Positions 25,340 to 33,517 of a DNA stretch of 47,010 nucleotides are shown piece by piece. Each line of letters begins with the position of its first letter. Within the stretch, counting starts at the first letter, position 1. The translations under genes were made by a program, and so were the position numbers. The stretch is from Companilactobacillus jidongensis (GTDB taxonomy: Bacteria; Bacillota; Bacilli; Lactobacillales; Lactobacillaceae). The DNA lies in NCBI RefSeq assembly GCF_003946575.1, contig NZ_RHOP01000021.1, forward strand, positions 1 to 47,010, in the 5' to 3' direction. The notes beneath the pieces were generated by a model that saw nothing but the letters and a program-made list of their open reading frames with translations, did no database searches and was not told where the DNA came from.

Positions 25340-26215
25340 TTAGATTATTTCGGTAGTTGCACCAGTTGTATCAACTGAGAGAGGCTTGATTTGCCATTTT
25401 GGAAATTGTTCCGAAATTTTGTCAAAGAGTGAGTCAACTTGATCATCTTGAGCAATGGCCATTAATGTTGACCCGCTGCCACTAATATAAAGAATGACAT
25501 TTTCTTCCTCGCAGATCTTTGCAACTTGATCATAATCTGGAATTAGTTTTTTACGATATGGTTCGTGCATCCTATCAACAATGGCTGATTTAATCATTTG
25601 CATATCACCGAGTTCCAGTGCTTTGATCAGAACACCAAGATGGCCAATTTGGTAAATAGCATCAGCATAACTCATTGTGTCAGGCAGAACCTCACGTGCC
25701 GCTTCAGTACTGATTGGATAGTCAGGAATCATGGCAATGAAATTCAAGCTCATATTTACTTTGTAGTGAGCTACTTGAATATCACCGTCGTGATTGATTG
25801 AAGCACACAGATTGCCGTAGATAGCTGGAGATACATTGTCAGGATGTCCCTCCAATTTTGTGGCTAAATTGAGGATCTCCTCATTGGACATTGTGTCACC
25901 AAACCAAACACTGGCGCCCTTTAATCCGGCAACGATACAAACGGCGGAGCTACCTAATCCACGTGCAATAGGGATGTCATTATTGATACTGATTGATACG
26001 TTAGGAATATCTTTTTTTAGATATTCGCAGCCATTCACGAAAGCACGATAGATCAAATTATTTTCATTTTTATATTCTCGAGGACAACCACTGATTTGTA
26101 GTTTTTTGTCACACTTGTCGAATTCAACAATTCCGTAAAAAGAGACCGCTAGGCCGAGTGCATCAAAGCCAACACCGATGTTGGCACTAGTTGCCGGTAC
26201 TTTAATTCTTATCAT
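25340..26215 (-). CDS. thrB: Homoserine kinase
   Basis: Phosphorylates L-homoserine with ATP, the step before threonine synthase. It is a 291-residue GHMP kinase with the ATP-binding glycine/serine motif ARGLGSSAVCIVAGL (~residue 84) and N-terminal KVPATSANIGVGFDALG. The start at 26215 is chosen because homologues begin MIRIKVPATSANIG and GAGG lies nine bases upstream; the longer ORF runs back into thrC without a matching site. It overlaps the end of thrC by 14 bases, so translation is probably coupled. Confidence 0.95.
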   Translation of the reverse strand: MIRIKVPATSANIGVGFDALGLAVSFYGIVEFDKCDKKLQISGCPREYKNENNLIYRAFVNGCEYLKKDIPNVSISINNDIPIARGLGSSAVCIVAGLKGASVWFGDTMSNEEILNLATKLEGHPDNVSPAIYGNLCASINHDGDIQVAHYKVNMSLNFIAMIPDYPISTEAAREVLPDTMSYADAIYQIGHLGVLIKALELGDMQMIKSAIVDRMHEPYRKKLIPDYDQVAKICEEENVILYISGSGSTLMAIAQDDQVDSLFDKISEQFPKWQIKPLSVDTTGATTEII

Positions 26216-27689
26216 ATAGGTCGGCCTCAACTTTTTCTTTGACGTAGTCACGCATTTCGTCTTTTTTTATAACATCTTTGTGGAGGATGGGCAAGTTCCA
26301 AACGTTAGCCAAATTCTTAGGGATTTCAACGCCAGTTTTTGATTGAATATCTTTCATCAACTGGAGATCATCGTCATGATTATCATCGAGAACAGCATCA
26401 GCTACGACTTTGACGAACTTGTAGGGACTAGCAGTACTCAAAAGGATTGTTGGACAAGAGTCGTCGATTTTTTGATAGTCACGCATAACTTTATATCCAA
26501 CTGCAGTATGCGGATCCATCAGGTAACTTTGTTTTTGATAGACATCTTGAATGGATTCTTTGATCTCATCATCAGTACTGTATCCACAATAGAAGTCTTC
26601 TTGAATACTTTTAAGTAACTCTGCAGAAACTTGATATTTTCCACTTGTTTCTAGTTCATCCATTAATTGCTTAACGTATGCAGTATTACCATTGCTCTTA
26701 TAATAGAGTAGACGTTCGAAGTTACTGGAGATCTGAATATCCATACTTGGAGCAACTGTCTTGAAGAATGGACGATTGCGGTTATAAATACCACTATTGA
26801 AGAAGTCTGTAAGTACGTTGTTTTCATTACTGGCAACGATGAATTTATTAACGGGTAATCCTAATTGTTTGGCAAGATATCCGGCGAGGACATCGCCAAA
26901 GTTACCAGTTGGAACGCTGAAGTTTACTTTATCACCGTTATGGATCTGATTATTTTCGACTAACTTCTTGTATGAAAAGAAGTAGTAGACGATTTGAGGA
27001 ATTAGACGACCAATATTAATTGAGTTAGCACTTGATAAACTGATATTATTTCCTAGTTCTCGCTTAAGTGAAGCGTCATTGAGAATCTTTTTTACATTGC
27101 TTTGTGCATCATCAAAGTTACCTTCGATAGCGGCGACTTCAGTATTGTCACCATCTGTTGAAGCCATTTGTAATTGCTGAACTTTGCTGACACCGTTATG
27201 AGGATAGAAAACCGTGATGGCAATTTTGTCAGAATTTTTGAATCCCTCCAAGGCCGCCTTGCCAGTATCACCACTTGTAGCTGTGAGGATCATGACACGT
27301 TTGTCAGCGATTGAATGCTTCATTAGTTGAGGAAGTAGTTGTAGGCCAACGTCTTTGAAGGCACTTGTTGGTCCGTGGAATAATTCTAGAATGTGGAAGT
27401 TATCAATATCGGTGACGGGGGTTATTTCGTCTGTATCGAAGCTTGAGTCATAGGCTGCACTGACACATTCAGCAATTTCTTTATCTGAAAAGTCTGGTAG
27501 CAGTTGTTTCAAGACTAATTTAGCAATATCTTGATAACTTTTATTTTTTAATTCTTCTATATTTATAGATACATCATCAAAATTTGGAAAGACGTACAAT
27601 CCGCCGTCTTCAGAGAATCCCTGACGGATTGCATCCTTGGCTGAAATCTTAACTTGGTCGTTTCTTGTGCTTGTATATAAATTATTCAT
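26202..27689 (-). CDS. thrC: Threonine synthase
   Basis: Converts O-phosphohomoserine to threonine and phosphate with pyridoxal phosphate. The 495 residues match the longer threonine synthase class. The PLP lysine lies in FHGPTSAFKDVGLQ (~residue 111), with the phosphate-binding TATSGDTGKAALEG (~142) and PTGNFGDVLAGYLAKQ (~260). The start is placed at 27689, eight bases after AAGGGG, not at the upstream in-frame codon. It is transcribed divergently from hom across about 100 bases and forms an operon with thrB. Confidence 0.95.
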   Translation of the reverse strand: MNNLYTSTRNDQVKISAKDAIRQGFSEDGGLYVFPNFDDVSINIEELKNKSYQDIAKLVLKQLLPDFSDKEIAECVSAAYDSSFDTDEITPVTDIDNFHILELFHGPTSAFKDVGLQLLPQLMKHSIADKRVMILTATSGDTGKAALEGFKNSDKIAITVFYPHNGVSKVQQLQMASTDGDNTEVAAIEGNFDDAQSNVKKILNDASLKRELGNNISLSSANSINIGRLIPQIVYYFFSYKKLVENNQIHNGDKVNFSVPTGNFGDVLAGYLAKQLGLPVNKFIVASNENNVLTDFFNSGIYNRNRPFFKTVAPSMDIQISSNFERLLYYKSNGNTAYVKQLMDELETSGKYQVSAELLKSIQEDFYCGYSTDDEIKESIQDVYQKQSYLMDPHTAVGYKVMRDYQKIDDSCPTILLSTASPYKFVKVVADAVLDDNHDDDLQLMKDIQSKTGVEIPKNLANVWNLPILHKDVIKKDEMRDYVKEKVEADLYDKN

Positions 27690-27791
27690 AGTTATAACCC
27701 CTTGCAAATTGAATGTTATTATGATAACTTGTTTTTAAAGAAAAAACAAGTGTTTACGAATAATGAACACAGAAAACAGGAGGTTATTACC

Positions 27792-28964
27792 ATGAACATA
27801 GCTATTTTGGGATTTGGTACAGTTGGTAAAGGCGTTTATGAAATAGTAAAGAAGGCTAGTGGTAAAACCGAAAGCCTCCATGTTGCTCATATTCTGATTC
27901 GTAAGAATAAAGAATGCATTTTACCAGAAATGACAGATAGTATAGATGAAATTTTGAACGATAAGAATTTGGACGTAGTAGTAGAAGCAATTGGTGGAAT
28001 CGAGCCAGCACATGAATATATCTTGAGTGCCTTGAAACATAAGAAACACGTTATTACAGCTAACAAAGCCGTTATAGCGTTGTATCTAAAAGAATTCACA
28101 GAGGCCGCACGTGACAATGGTGTTAAGTTTTATTTTGAAGCCAGTGTTGGCGGTGGTATCCCTTGGATTCAGGGACTTGAAAAAGCCTTACGCATTGATC
28201 AAGTTAATTCTATTGAAGGAATCTTCAATGGAACAAGTAATTTTATCCTTGATCAAATGAGCAAACGTGGCCAATCATTTTCTGAGGTCCTCAAAGAAGC
28301 TCAAAAACTAGGTTATGCTGAAGCTGATCCTAGTGCAGATATTGATGGCATCGATGTTGCTAACAAACTCTCCATCAGTGCGGATATTGCTTATAACATT
28401 GATATTGCTGATCAGGATAAAATGCCGATTTTTGGTATCCGCAACATTAGTGCCAGTGATATTGATTATTTTGCCAAGAAGGGTATGTCGATCAAGCTTA
28501 TTGGTAAAACACATCAGCGTGAAAATAAATTTGACTATATCGTTGAACCAACATTGTTCTTGAGTCACACACTTGAAGCCAATACACCTGATAATTACAA
28601 TTTGATTTCTCTAAATGGAGACACAATTGGTAAGCTGGATTTCTTCGGTCAAGGTGCCGGCATGTTGCCAACAGCGAATGCTGTTGTGCAAGATATTTTG
28701 GATATCAAGGAATCTAAGGATCACTTAGTTCGCAATTTTGATAGTAAAGTTGAATACTGTTCAAACTTAACAAAGAGTGATTATCTAGTTCGCTCGTCAT
28801 ATGATGTTAGTGATATTTTTTCAGATTACAAAGTTTATCCTGAGGGAGATTTCCTCAGAGTTGAACAAATTTCAGCCGGTAAGATGCATGATTTGATGAA
28901 AGAAGTTCTTTCCTTTGATAGTAAAGCCTTTATGGCCAGTTTACCCATGGAGGTAGTCGCATAA
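27792..28964 (+). CDS. hom: Homoserine dehydrogenase, short form
   Basis: Reduces aspartate semialdehyde to homoserine with NAD(P)H. The N-terminal Rossmann loop is GFGTVGKG, followed by TANKAVIALY (~residue 96), GIFNGTSNFILDQM (~140) and GYAEADPSADIDGIDVANKL (~176). At 390 residues it is shorter than the ~430-residue form that ends in a regulatory ACT domain; the last 90 residues only loosely resemble one. The ATG at 27792 has AGGAGG upstream; the longer reading frame has none. It overlaps the aspartokinase start by one base. Confidence 0.94.
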   Translation: MNIAILGFGTVGKGVYEIVKKASGKTESLHVAHILIRKNKECILPEMTDSIDEILNDKNLDVVVEAIGGIEPAHEYILSALKHKKHVITANKAVIALYLKEFTEAARDNGVKFYFEASVGGGIPWIQGLEKALRIDQVNSIEGIFNGTSNFILDQMSKRGQSFSEVLKEAQKLGYAEADPSADIDGIDVANKLSISADIAYNIDIADQDKMPIFGIRNISASDIDYFAKKGMSIKLIGKTHQRENKFDYIVEPTLFLSHTLEANTPDNYNLISLNGDTIGKLDFFGQGAGMLPTANAVVQDILDIKESKDHLVRNFDSKVEYCSNLTKSDYLVRSSYDVSDIFSDYKVYPEGDFLRVEQISAGKMHDLMKEVLSFDSKAFMASLPMEVVA

Positions 28965-30265
28965 TGAAAGTAGTTAAATTTGGTGGCAGCTCAGTTGCCG
29001 ATGCAGAACAATTCGCAAAAGTAAAAGCAATTATTGATGATGACAGTGAACGTAAAGTTGTGGTTGTTAGTGCCGCAGGTAAAAGCGCTGCAGAAAAAAT
29101 TAAAATCACAGATTTATTGATTGAACTCGATAAATTAAGATTGAGTGATTCGGATTATTCAAAGGTCCTAGATGAGATTGTTGAAAGATTTTTGAAGATT
29201 AAGAATAATTTAAAAATTGATTTTGATATTGAAAATGAAATTAAAATCATTGAAAATAACTTGAATGATTGTTCAAGTGACTATTTGATTTCTCGTGGTG
29301 AATTCTTAACAGCTCACCTTATGGCAGCCTACCTAGGATTCAAATTCGTCGATGCGGCGGATTTTATGATGTTTTCAAATGGAGAAATTGATATGTCAGC
29401 TACTGCTGACAAGTTCAAAGACCTATATTCTGAAAATGAAAGAATCGTTGTGCCGGGATTCTACGGTAGTCAGAATGGTAAGATCCAATTAATGCAGCGT
29501 GGTGGCAGTGATATTTCCGGTGCTATCTTGGCTAATATTTTGAACGCTGATTTGTATGAAAACTGGACAGATGTTTCTGGTATTTTGATGGCGGATCCGC
29601 GAATTGTTAGTAAGTGTAAACGGATTGATTCACTAACATATGGTGAGTTACAAGAATTGTCATATATGGGATTCAATGTTTTTCAAGAAGAAGCTGTGCA
29701 ACCAGTTAGAATTAAAAATATTCCAACCAAAATTCTCAACACAAATCATCCAAACAGCGGCGGAACATTAGTTGTTGACCGTATTAAGCGCGACAATAAA
29801 CAAGTTATTACAGGAATTGCTGGAAAGAAAAATTATACAATTATTACTGTTAAAAAATATCAATTAAATAAACATCTTGAAATTTTACAAAGTGTTTTAT
29901 CGATTTTTCAAAAGCATAATTTGGTTGTTGATTCAGTTCCCTCAGGAACAGATTCATTTAGATTCTTATTACCGCAACGTGAATTAAAGGGTATTCTCAG
30001 TGTTGTCATGTCAGAGTTGAAGAGCAAATGTAACCTTGATGAAGTTTTTGTGAACGATAATATTGCCTTGATTGCGGCGGTTTCGACAGAGCTGAGCAGC
30101 CGTCCCGCTATTGCCGGACGTATTATGCAATATCTTGATAAGAGTTTGATCAATATTAGATTAGTTATCCAAGAAGGCAGTGATATGAAAATCGTCTTTG
30201 GAGTTTCCAATGCTGATTATGAGAAAACAATTTCCAATATTTATAAAAATGCTGTTGGTCAATAA
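28964..30265 (+). CDS. Aspartate kinase
   Basis: Makes 4-phospho-L-aspartate, the entry step for threonine, methionine and lysine. The 433-residue protein begins KVVKFGGSSVADAEQF and contains VVVVSAAGKSA (~residue 33), SRGEFLTAHLM (~109) and RGGSDISGAILANIL (~179). Two C-terminal ACT domains (from ~300) would bind the feedback amino acid. Its ATG shares a base with the hom stop (TAATG), so the pair is translationally coupled. With hom and divergent thrCB, its flux is directed to threonine; which amino acid inhibits it cannot be read. Confidence 0.94.
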   Translation: MKVVKFGGSSVADAEQFAKVKAIIDDDSERKVVVVSAAGKSAAEKIKITDLLIELDKLRLSDSDYSKVLDEIVERFLKIKNNLKIDFDIENEIKIIENNLNDCSSDYLISRGEFLTAHLMAAYLGFKFVDAADFMMFSNGEIDMSATADKFKDLYSENERIVVPGFYGSQNGKIQLMQRGGSDISGAILANILNADLYENWTDVSGILMADPRIVSKCKRIDSLTYGELQELSYMGFNVFQEEAVQPVRIKNIPTKILNTNHPNSGGTLVVDRIKRDNKQVITGIAGKKNYTIITVKKYQLNKHLEILQSVLSIFQKHNLVVDSVPSGTDSFRFLLPQRELKGILSVVMSELKSKCNLDEVFVNDNIALIAAVSTELSSRPAIAGRIMQYLDKSLINIRLVIQEGSDMKIVFGVSNADYEKTISNIYKNAVGQ

Positions 30266-30347
30266 TAAACGTTGTTATATCAGTATTCATAGATACTTTT
30301 TAAATTAGTATTTTACTCATAAAATTATCTTATTATTAAAATAGTTG

Positions 30348-30376
30348 TTGACAGCATAATTTGTACATGGTTTACT
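30348..30376 (+). promoter_or_regulatory. Promoter of the leader peptide and ABC importer
   Basis: TTGACA (30348-30353), a 17-bp spacer and TTTACT (30371-30376). The start point would be about 35 bases before the leader ORF. Confidence 0.65.
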
Positions 30377-30418
30377 AGTCATTGTAAATTAAAGACATGA
30401 AAGGAAAGGTAATTAACT

Positions 30419-30487
30419 ATGATAAAACTGAATAGCAATATCACACATTTGAATAGTCAATTCGCCTTTAGCTTTTTCTTTAGATAG
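30419..30487 (+). CDS. Phenylalanine-rich leader peptide (22 aa)
   Basis: A 22-codon ORF with a strong ribosome site (AAGGAAAGG, nine bases upstream) that ends in TAG. Five of its last eight codons are Phe (starts at 30461, 30467, 30473, 30476 and 30479; peptide end FAFSFFFR). This composition recalls PheL, the attenuation leader of enteric pheA. The peptide itself probably has no function; its translation would sense charged tRNA-Phe. It is directly followed by mutually exclusive hairpins and a terminator ahead of an ABC importer. Confidence 0.75.
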   Translation: MIKLNSNITHLNSQFAFSFFFR

Positions 30488-30664
30488 CGTTTGTGTTCAG
30501 TCAACTGGATACGAACGCGTACGCAAGCGTTCGTATCTATTGATTGGCTAAAGTTTTTGAACATGTCATCAAGCCAGATAGATACGGGTAAAATCTATCT
30601 GGGGACAATATTCGGGCCCGATGTTTAACCAGATGGATTTTTCTAAAAATCTATCTGGTTTTTT
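30466..30664 (+). promoter_or_regulatory. Candidate transcription attenuator with alternative hairpins
   Basis: Pairings in order: CTTTAGC within the Phe codons (30466-30472) with GCTAAAG (30547-30553); GATACGAACGC (30508-30518) with GCGTTCGTATC (30527-30537); GTATCTAT plus TGGCT (30533-30549) with AGCCA plus ATAGATAC (30572-30585); CCAGATAGAT (30574-30583) with ATCTATCTGG (30593-30602); that last strand alternatively with CCAGATGGAT (30629-30638). The final choice breaks the terminator at 30627-30664. Each neighbouring pair excludes the next, as in amino-acid attenuators. Confidence 0.7.
30627..30664 (+). terminator. Attenuator terminator before the ABC importer
   Basis: A 16-bp stem (30627-30642 with 30645-30660, one G-U) runs into T residues. 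It lies 36 bases before the first importer gene. Confidence 0.85.
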
Positions 30665-30699
30665 ATTTACCTTTTTTAAATATCGGGAGGATATCAATT

Positions 30700-31668
30700 A
30701 TGAAAAAATATTTAATGGGATTAATTACAATTATTATGGCAGCGGTCGTATTAACCGGCTGTTCATCATCATCAAAATCAGATAGTAAGACACTTAATGT
30801 CGGCATTTTACAAATTGTTCAACATGGATCACTTGATGCTGCTAGAAGCGGCTTCAAATCGGGATTGACGGATGCAGTTAAGAAGCATGATAAGTCAATG
30901 AAAGTAAACTACACATACATGAATGCTCAAGGGGACCAATCAAACGTCAATTCTATGAGCCAACAATTAACACAAAAGAAACCAGATTTGCTACTAGCAA
31001 TTGGAACTCAAGCAGCACAGGGATTAGCTAAAAAAACTAAAACAACTCCAATTGTTATAACGGCTGTAACAGATCCAAAAGGTGCAGGATTAGTTAAATC
31101 AAACGACAAGCCGGATACGAATGTCACAGGGGCTAGTGATAGATCACCAGTTGAAAAACAAATTAAATTATTGAAGTCTATTGCTACAAGTAACAAGCCA
31201 ATTGGAATTATGTATGACTCTTCAGAAGAAAATTCAGTTTTACAAGTTAAACGTGCAAAGAAATATGCCAAAGCTAATAATATTGCAATTAAAACAGTTA
31301 GTGTCACAAGTACTAACGACGTTGCTAGTGCGGTTTCAGGGATGAAAGATACGGTTTCAGGTATTTATTTACCAACAGATAATTTGATGGCTAGTTCCAT
31401 GAAGACTATTGGTAAAAAGGCTAAAGAAGCCAAATTACCAGTTGTTACCGGATCAATCGAAATGGCTCAAGATGGTGGTACAACAACATATGGAATTAAC
31501 TACAAAGATCTTGGTAAGCAAGCTGGAGAAATGGCCTATCAAATCTTAGTTAATAAAAAGAAACCAGAAACGATGTCAATTGAAACATCAAAAACTTTGA
31601 GATTGTATGTTAATAAAGAAAATGCCAAGGCAATTGGTATTGACCCAAGTTCAATTACAAAACCTTAA
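30700..31668 (+). CDS. ABC importer substrate-binding lipoprotein (PF04392 type)
   Basis: A 322-residue lipoprotein. A signal peptide with lipobox LTGC (Cys ~21) is followed by a Ser/Lys linker and a two-lobed periplasmic-binding fold of the ABC_sub_bind class (LNVGILQIVQHGSLDAARSGF, LAIGTQAAQGLAKKT, GIYLPTDNLM, TYGINYKDLGKQAGEMA). Relatives include the streptococcal TrpX protein linked to aromatic amino acid uptake. The Phe-rich leader upstream suggests phenylalanine or another aromatic amino acid as ligand. GGGAGG precedes the ATG by nine bases. It is the first of three importer genes. Confidence 0.9.
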   Translation: MKKYLMGLITIIMAAVVLTGCSSSSKSDSKTLNVGILQIVQHGSLDAARSGFKSGLTDAVKKHDKSMKVNYTYMNAQGDQSNVNSMSQQLTQKKPDLLLAIGTQAAQGLAKKTKTTPIVITAVTDPKGAGLVKSNDKPDTNVTGASDRSPVEKQIKLLKSIATSNKPIGIMYDSSEENSVLQVKRAKKYAKANNIAIKTVSVTSTNDVASAVSGMKDTVSGIYLPTDNLMASSMKTIGKKAKEAKLPVVTGSIEMAQDGGTTTYGINYKDLGKQAGEMAYQILVNKKKPETMSIETSKTLRLYVNKENAKAIGIDPSSITKP

Positions 31669-31686
31669 AAAAGGAGATAATCGCAT

Positions 31687-32664
31687 ATGCTTATATCTAG
31701 TTTAGGACAAGGATTATTGTGGGTACCGTTAGTTATTGGTGTTTTCATCACATTTAGAATTTTAGATATTCCTGATTTGACAACTGAAGGAAGTTTTCCC
31801 TTCGGTGCTGCAATCACAATTAGTTTGATGCTACATGGACAGTCAACTTTTGTTGCAACGATTGCTGGATTTATTGCTGGATGTTTGGCAGGTATCATAA
31901 CAGGAATTTTGGATACTAAGTTGAGAATTCCCTCTTTATTGGCAGGTATTCTTACTATGACAGGATTGTATTCTGTCAACATGCATATCATGGGTAAGTC
32001 AAATATTCCTTTGTTGGATCAAAAAGTTCTAACAAGTTATTTACCTGGTAATCTTGATCCAGATATTCAGACCATAATTGCTGGATTAATTATTGTATCA
32101 ATCGTGGTTGCACTCTTATACAGCCTCTTTAAAACTAGATTAGGCTTGTCGCTCATGGCAACGGGTAATAATAAGGCCATGAGTTCAGCTAATGGAATCA
32201 AGACGGATAGAATGATCATTTTTGGTTACATGATTTCGAATGGTTTAATTGCTTTGTCAGGTTCACTGATTGCTCAGAGTAATGGTTATGCTGACATAGG
32301 AATGGGCATTGGGACAATCGTTATTGGACTTGCATCGGTTCTAGTAGGTGAAATTTTCTTACGTGGACGTAGCATTATCGTTAGACTGTTGGCGATGGTT
32401 TTTGGAGCGATTATCTATCGTTTGTTGCTAACAGTCGCTATGGGCTTAGGATTCCCACCAGATGACTTGAAAATACTCTCAGCAGTTATCCTGGTAATTG
32501 TTATCTGCGTTCCAATCATTCAAAATCGCATCAAAACAAAGAGACAATTAAAACAATATTTGTCACAATTAGCGGAAGGTGAAAATTATGAACAACGAGA
32601 TGAAATCAGAAACATTAGTAGTCAAAAACTTACAAAAGGTATTCTTTCCGGGAACAGAGAATGA
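31687..32664 (+). CDS. ABC importer permease
   Basis: A 325-residue membrane protein of the branched-chain/sugar permease type (BPD_transp_2) with about eight helices. Useful segments are RILDIPDLTTEGSFPFGAA (~residue 21) and LMATGNNKAMSSANGIKTDRM (~155), the likely coupling loop to the ATPase. AAAAGGAG lies upstream. Its last ~25 codons overlap the ATPase gene by 77 bases in another frame, and that tail does not look like a conserved part of the family. It may be a read-on after loss of an earlier stop. Confidence 0.9.
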   Translation: MLISSLGQGLLWVPLVIGVFITFRILDIPDLTTEGSFPFGAAITISLMLHGQSTFVATIAGFIAGCLAGIITGILDTKLRIPSLLAGILTMTGLYSVNMHIMGKSNIPLLDQKVLTSYLPGNLDPDIQTIIAGLIIVSIVVALLYSLFKTRLGLSLMATGNNKAMSSANGIKTDRMIIFGYMISNGLIALSGSLIAQSNGYADIGMGIGTIVIGLASVLVGEIFLRGRSIIVRLLAMVFGAIIYRLLLTVAMGLGFPPDDLKILSAVILVIVICVPIIQNRIKTKRQLKQYLSQLAEGENYEQRDEIRNISSQKLTKGILSGNRE

Positions 32665-33364
32665 GAAACATATCTTAAAGAATGTTAGTCTAAAAGTTTA
32701 TGAAGGTGATTTCATATCCGTAATCGGTAATAATGGTGCTGGGAAGTCGACACTATTGAACACGATTGCGGGAACATTGACTGCCGATGCTGGTGAAATA
32801 GATTTGGCGGATCGTAATGTTGTTAAGAAGCCAGTTTCGTATCGTGCACGCTGGATGTCACGAGTATTTCAGGATCCAAAGATGGGAACTGCGGGGGACT
32901 TGAGTGTCGCTGAAAATTTAGTGTTGGCACAAAGTCATACGCATACTGCTAGCTTACGTCGTTATAAGAAGGCAGATAGATGGAACAGATATCAAGAGTT
33001 GTTGAAAACTTTGAATATGGGATTAGAAGATAGATTAGAGACGCAAGTTAAATATTTGTCCGGTGGACAACGCCAAGCTTTATCGTTACTGATGGCGACA
33101 TTGAGTAAGCCAAAATTATTATTGTTGGATGAACACACAGCGGCATTAGATCCAAAGACTAGTCATGATGTTATGGAAATAACTCAAAAAATTGTGACAC
33201 GTGAGGGCTTGACAACAATGATGATCACACACAAAATGTCTGATGCCTTGAAATACGGTAATCGTTTGATTATGGTTCAAGATGGTCAAATAAAATTAGA
33301 TGTTAGTGGTGAAGAAAAACAAAATCTTAAATCAGAAGATTTAGTAAATTTATTTCAAGATTAA
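32588..33364 (+). CDS. ABC importer ATP-binding protein
   Basis: A 258-residue ABC ATPase that powers uptake. The Walker A motif is GNNGAGKST (~residue 49), the signature LSGGQRQALSL (~157) and Walker B LLLLDEHTAALDP (~177). The ATG at 32588 is preferred to the in-frame GTG at 32579 because AAGG is correctly spaced. The gene begins inside the permease gene, pointing to coupled translation. A terminator follows at once, closing the three-gene operon. Confidence 0.93.
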   Translation: MNNEMKSETLVVKNLQKVFFPGTENEKHILKNVSLKVYEGDFISVIGNNGAGKSTLLNTIAGTLTADAGEIDLADRNVVKKPVSYRARWMSRVFQDPKMGTAGDLSVAENLVLAQSHTHTASLRRYKKADRWNRYQELLKTLNMGLEDRLETQVKYLSGGQRQALSLLMATLSKPKLLLLDEHTAALDPKTSHDVMEITQKIVTREGLTTMMITHKMSDALKYGNRLIMVQDGQIKLDVSGEEKQNLKSEDLVNLFQD

Positions 33365-33397
33365 AAAAAATGTAACCTTTATTGGTTGCATTTTTTT
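33363..33397 (+). terminator. Terminator of the ABC importer operon
   Basis: AAAAAATGTAACC pairs with GGTTGCATTTTTT (one G-U) and is followed by a T run. Confidence 0.85.
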
Positions 33398-33517
33398 GTT
33401 TTTAAAAATCATTTTATTGAATTTTATTATGACTATTTCGATAACATTTGCTGCGGGATTTCTGCTACAATTAGCAATTAAAATTATGATTGGTAACTAC
33501 CAGGGAAAGGTATTTTA

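Noticed and set aside
27690-27791. Riboswitch or T-box between thrC and hom
   Set aside because: The spacer is only about 100 bases, enough for divergent promoters; one AT-rich hairpin lacks any known aptamer signature.
30377-30699. T-box leader before the ABC importer
   Set aside because: No T-box core sequence or specifier-loop layout found; the Phe-rich ORF and nested stems fit peptide attenuation better.
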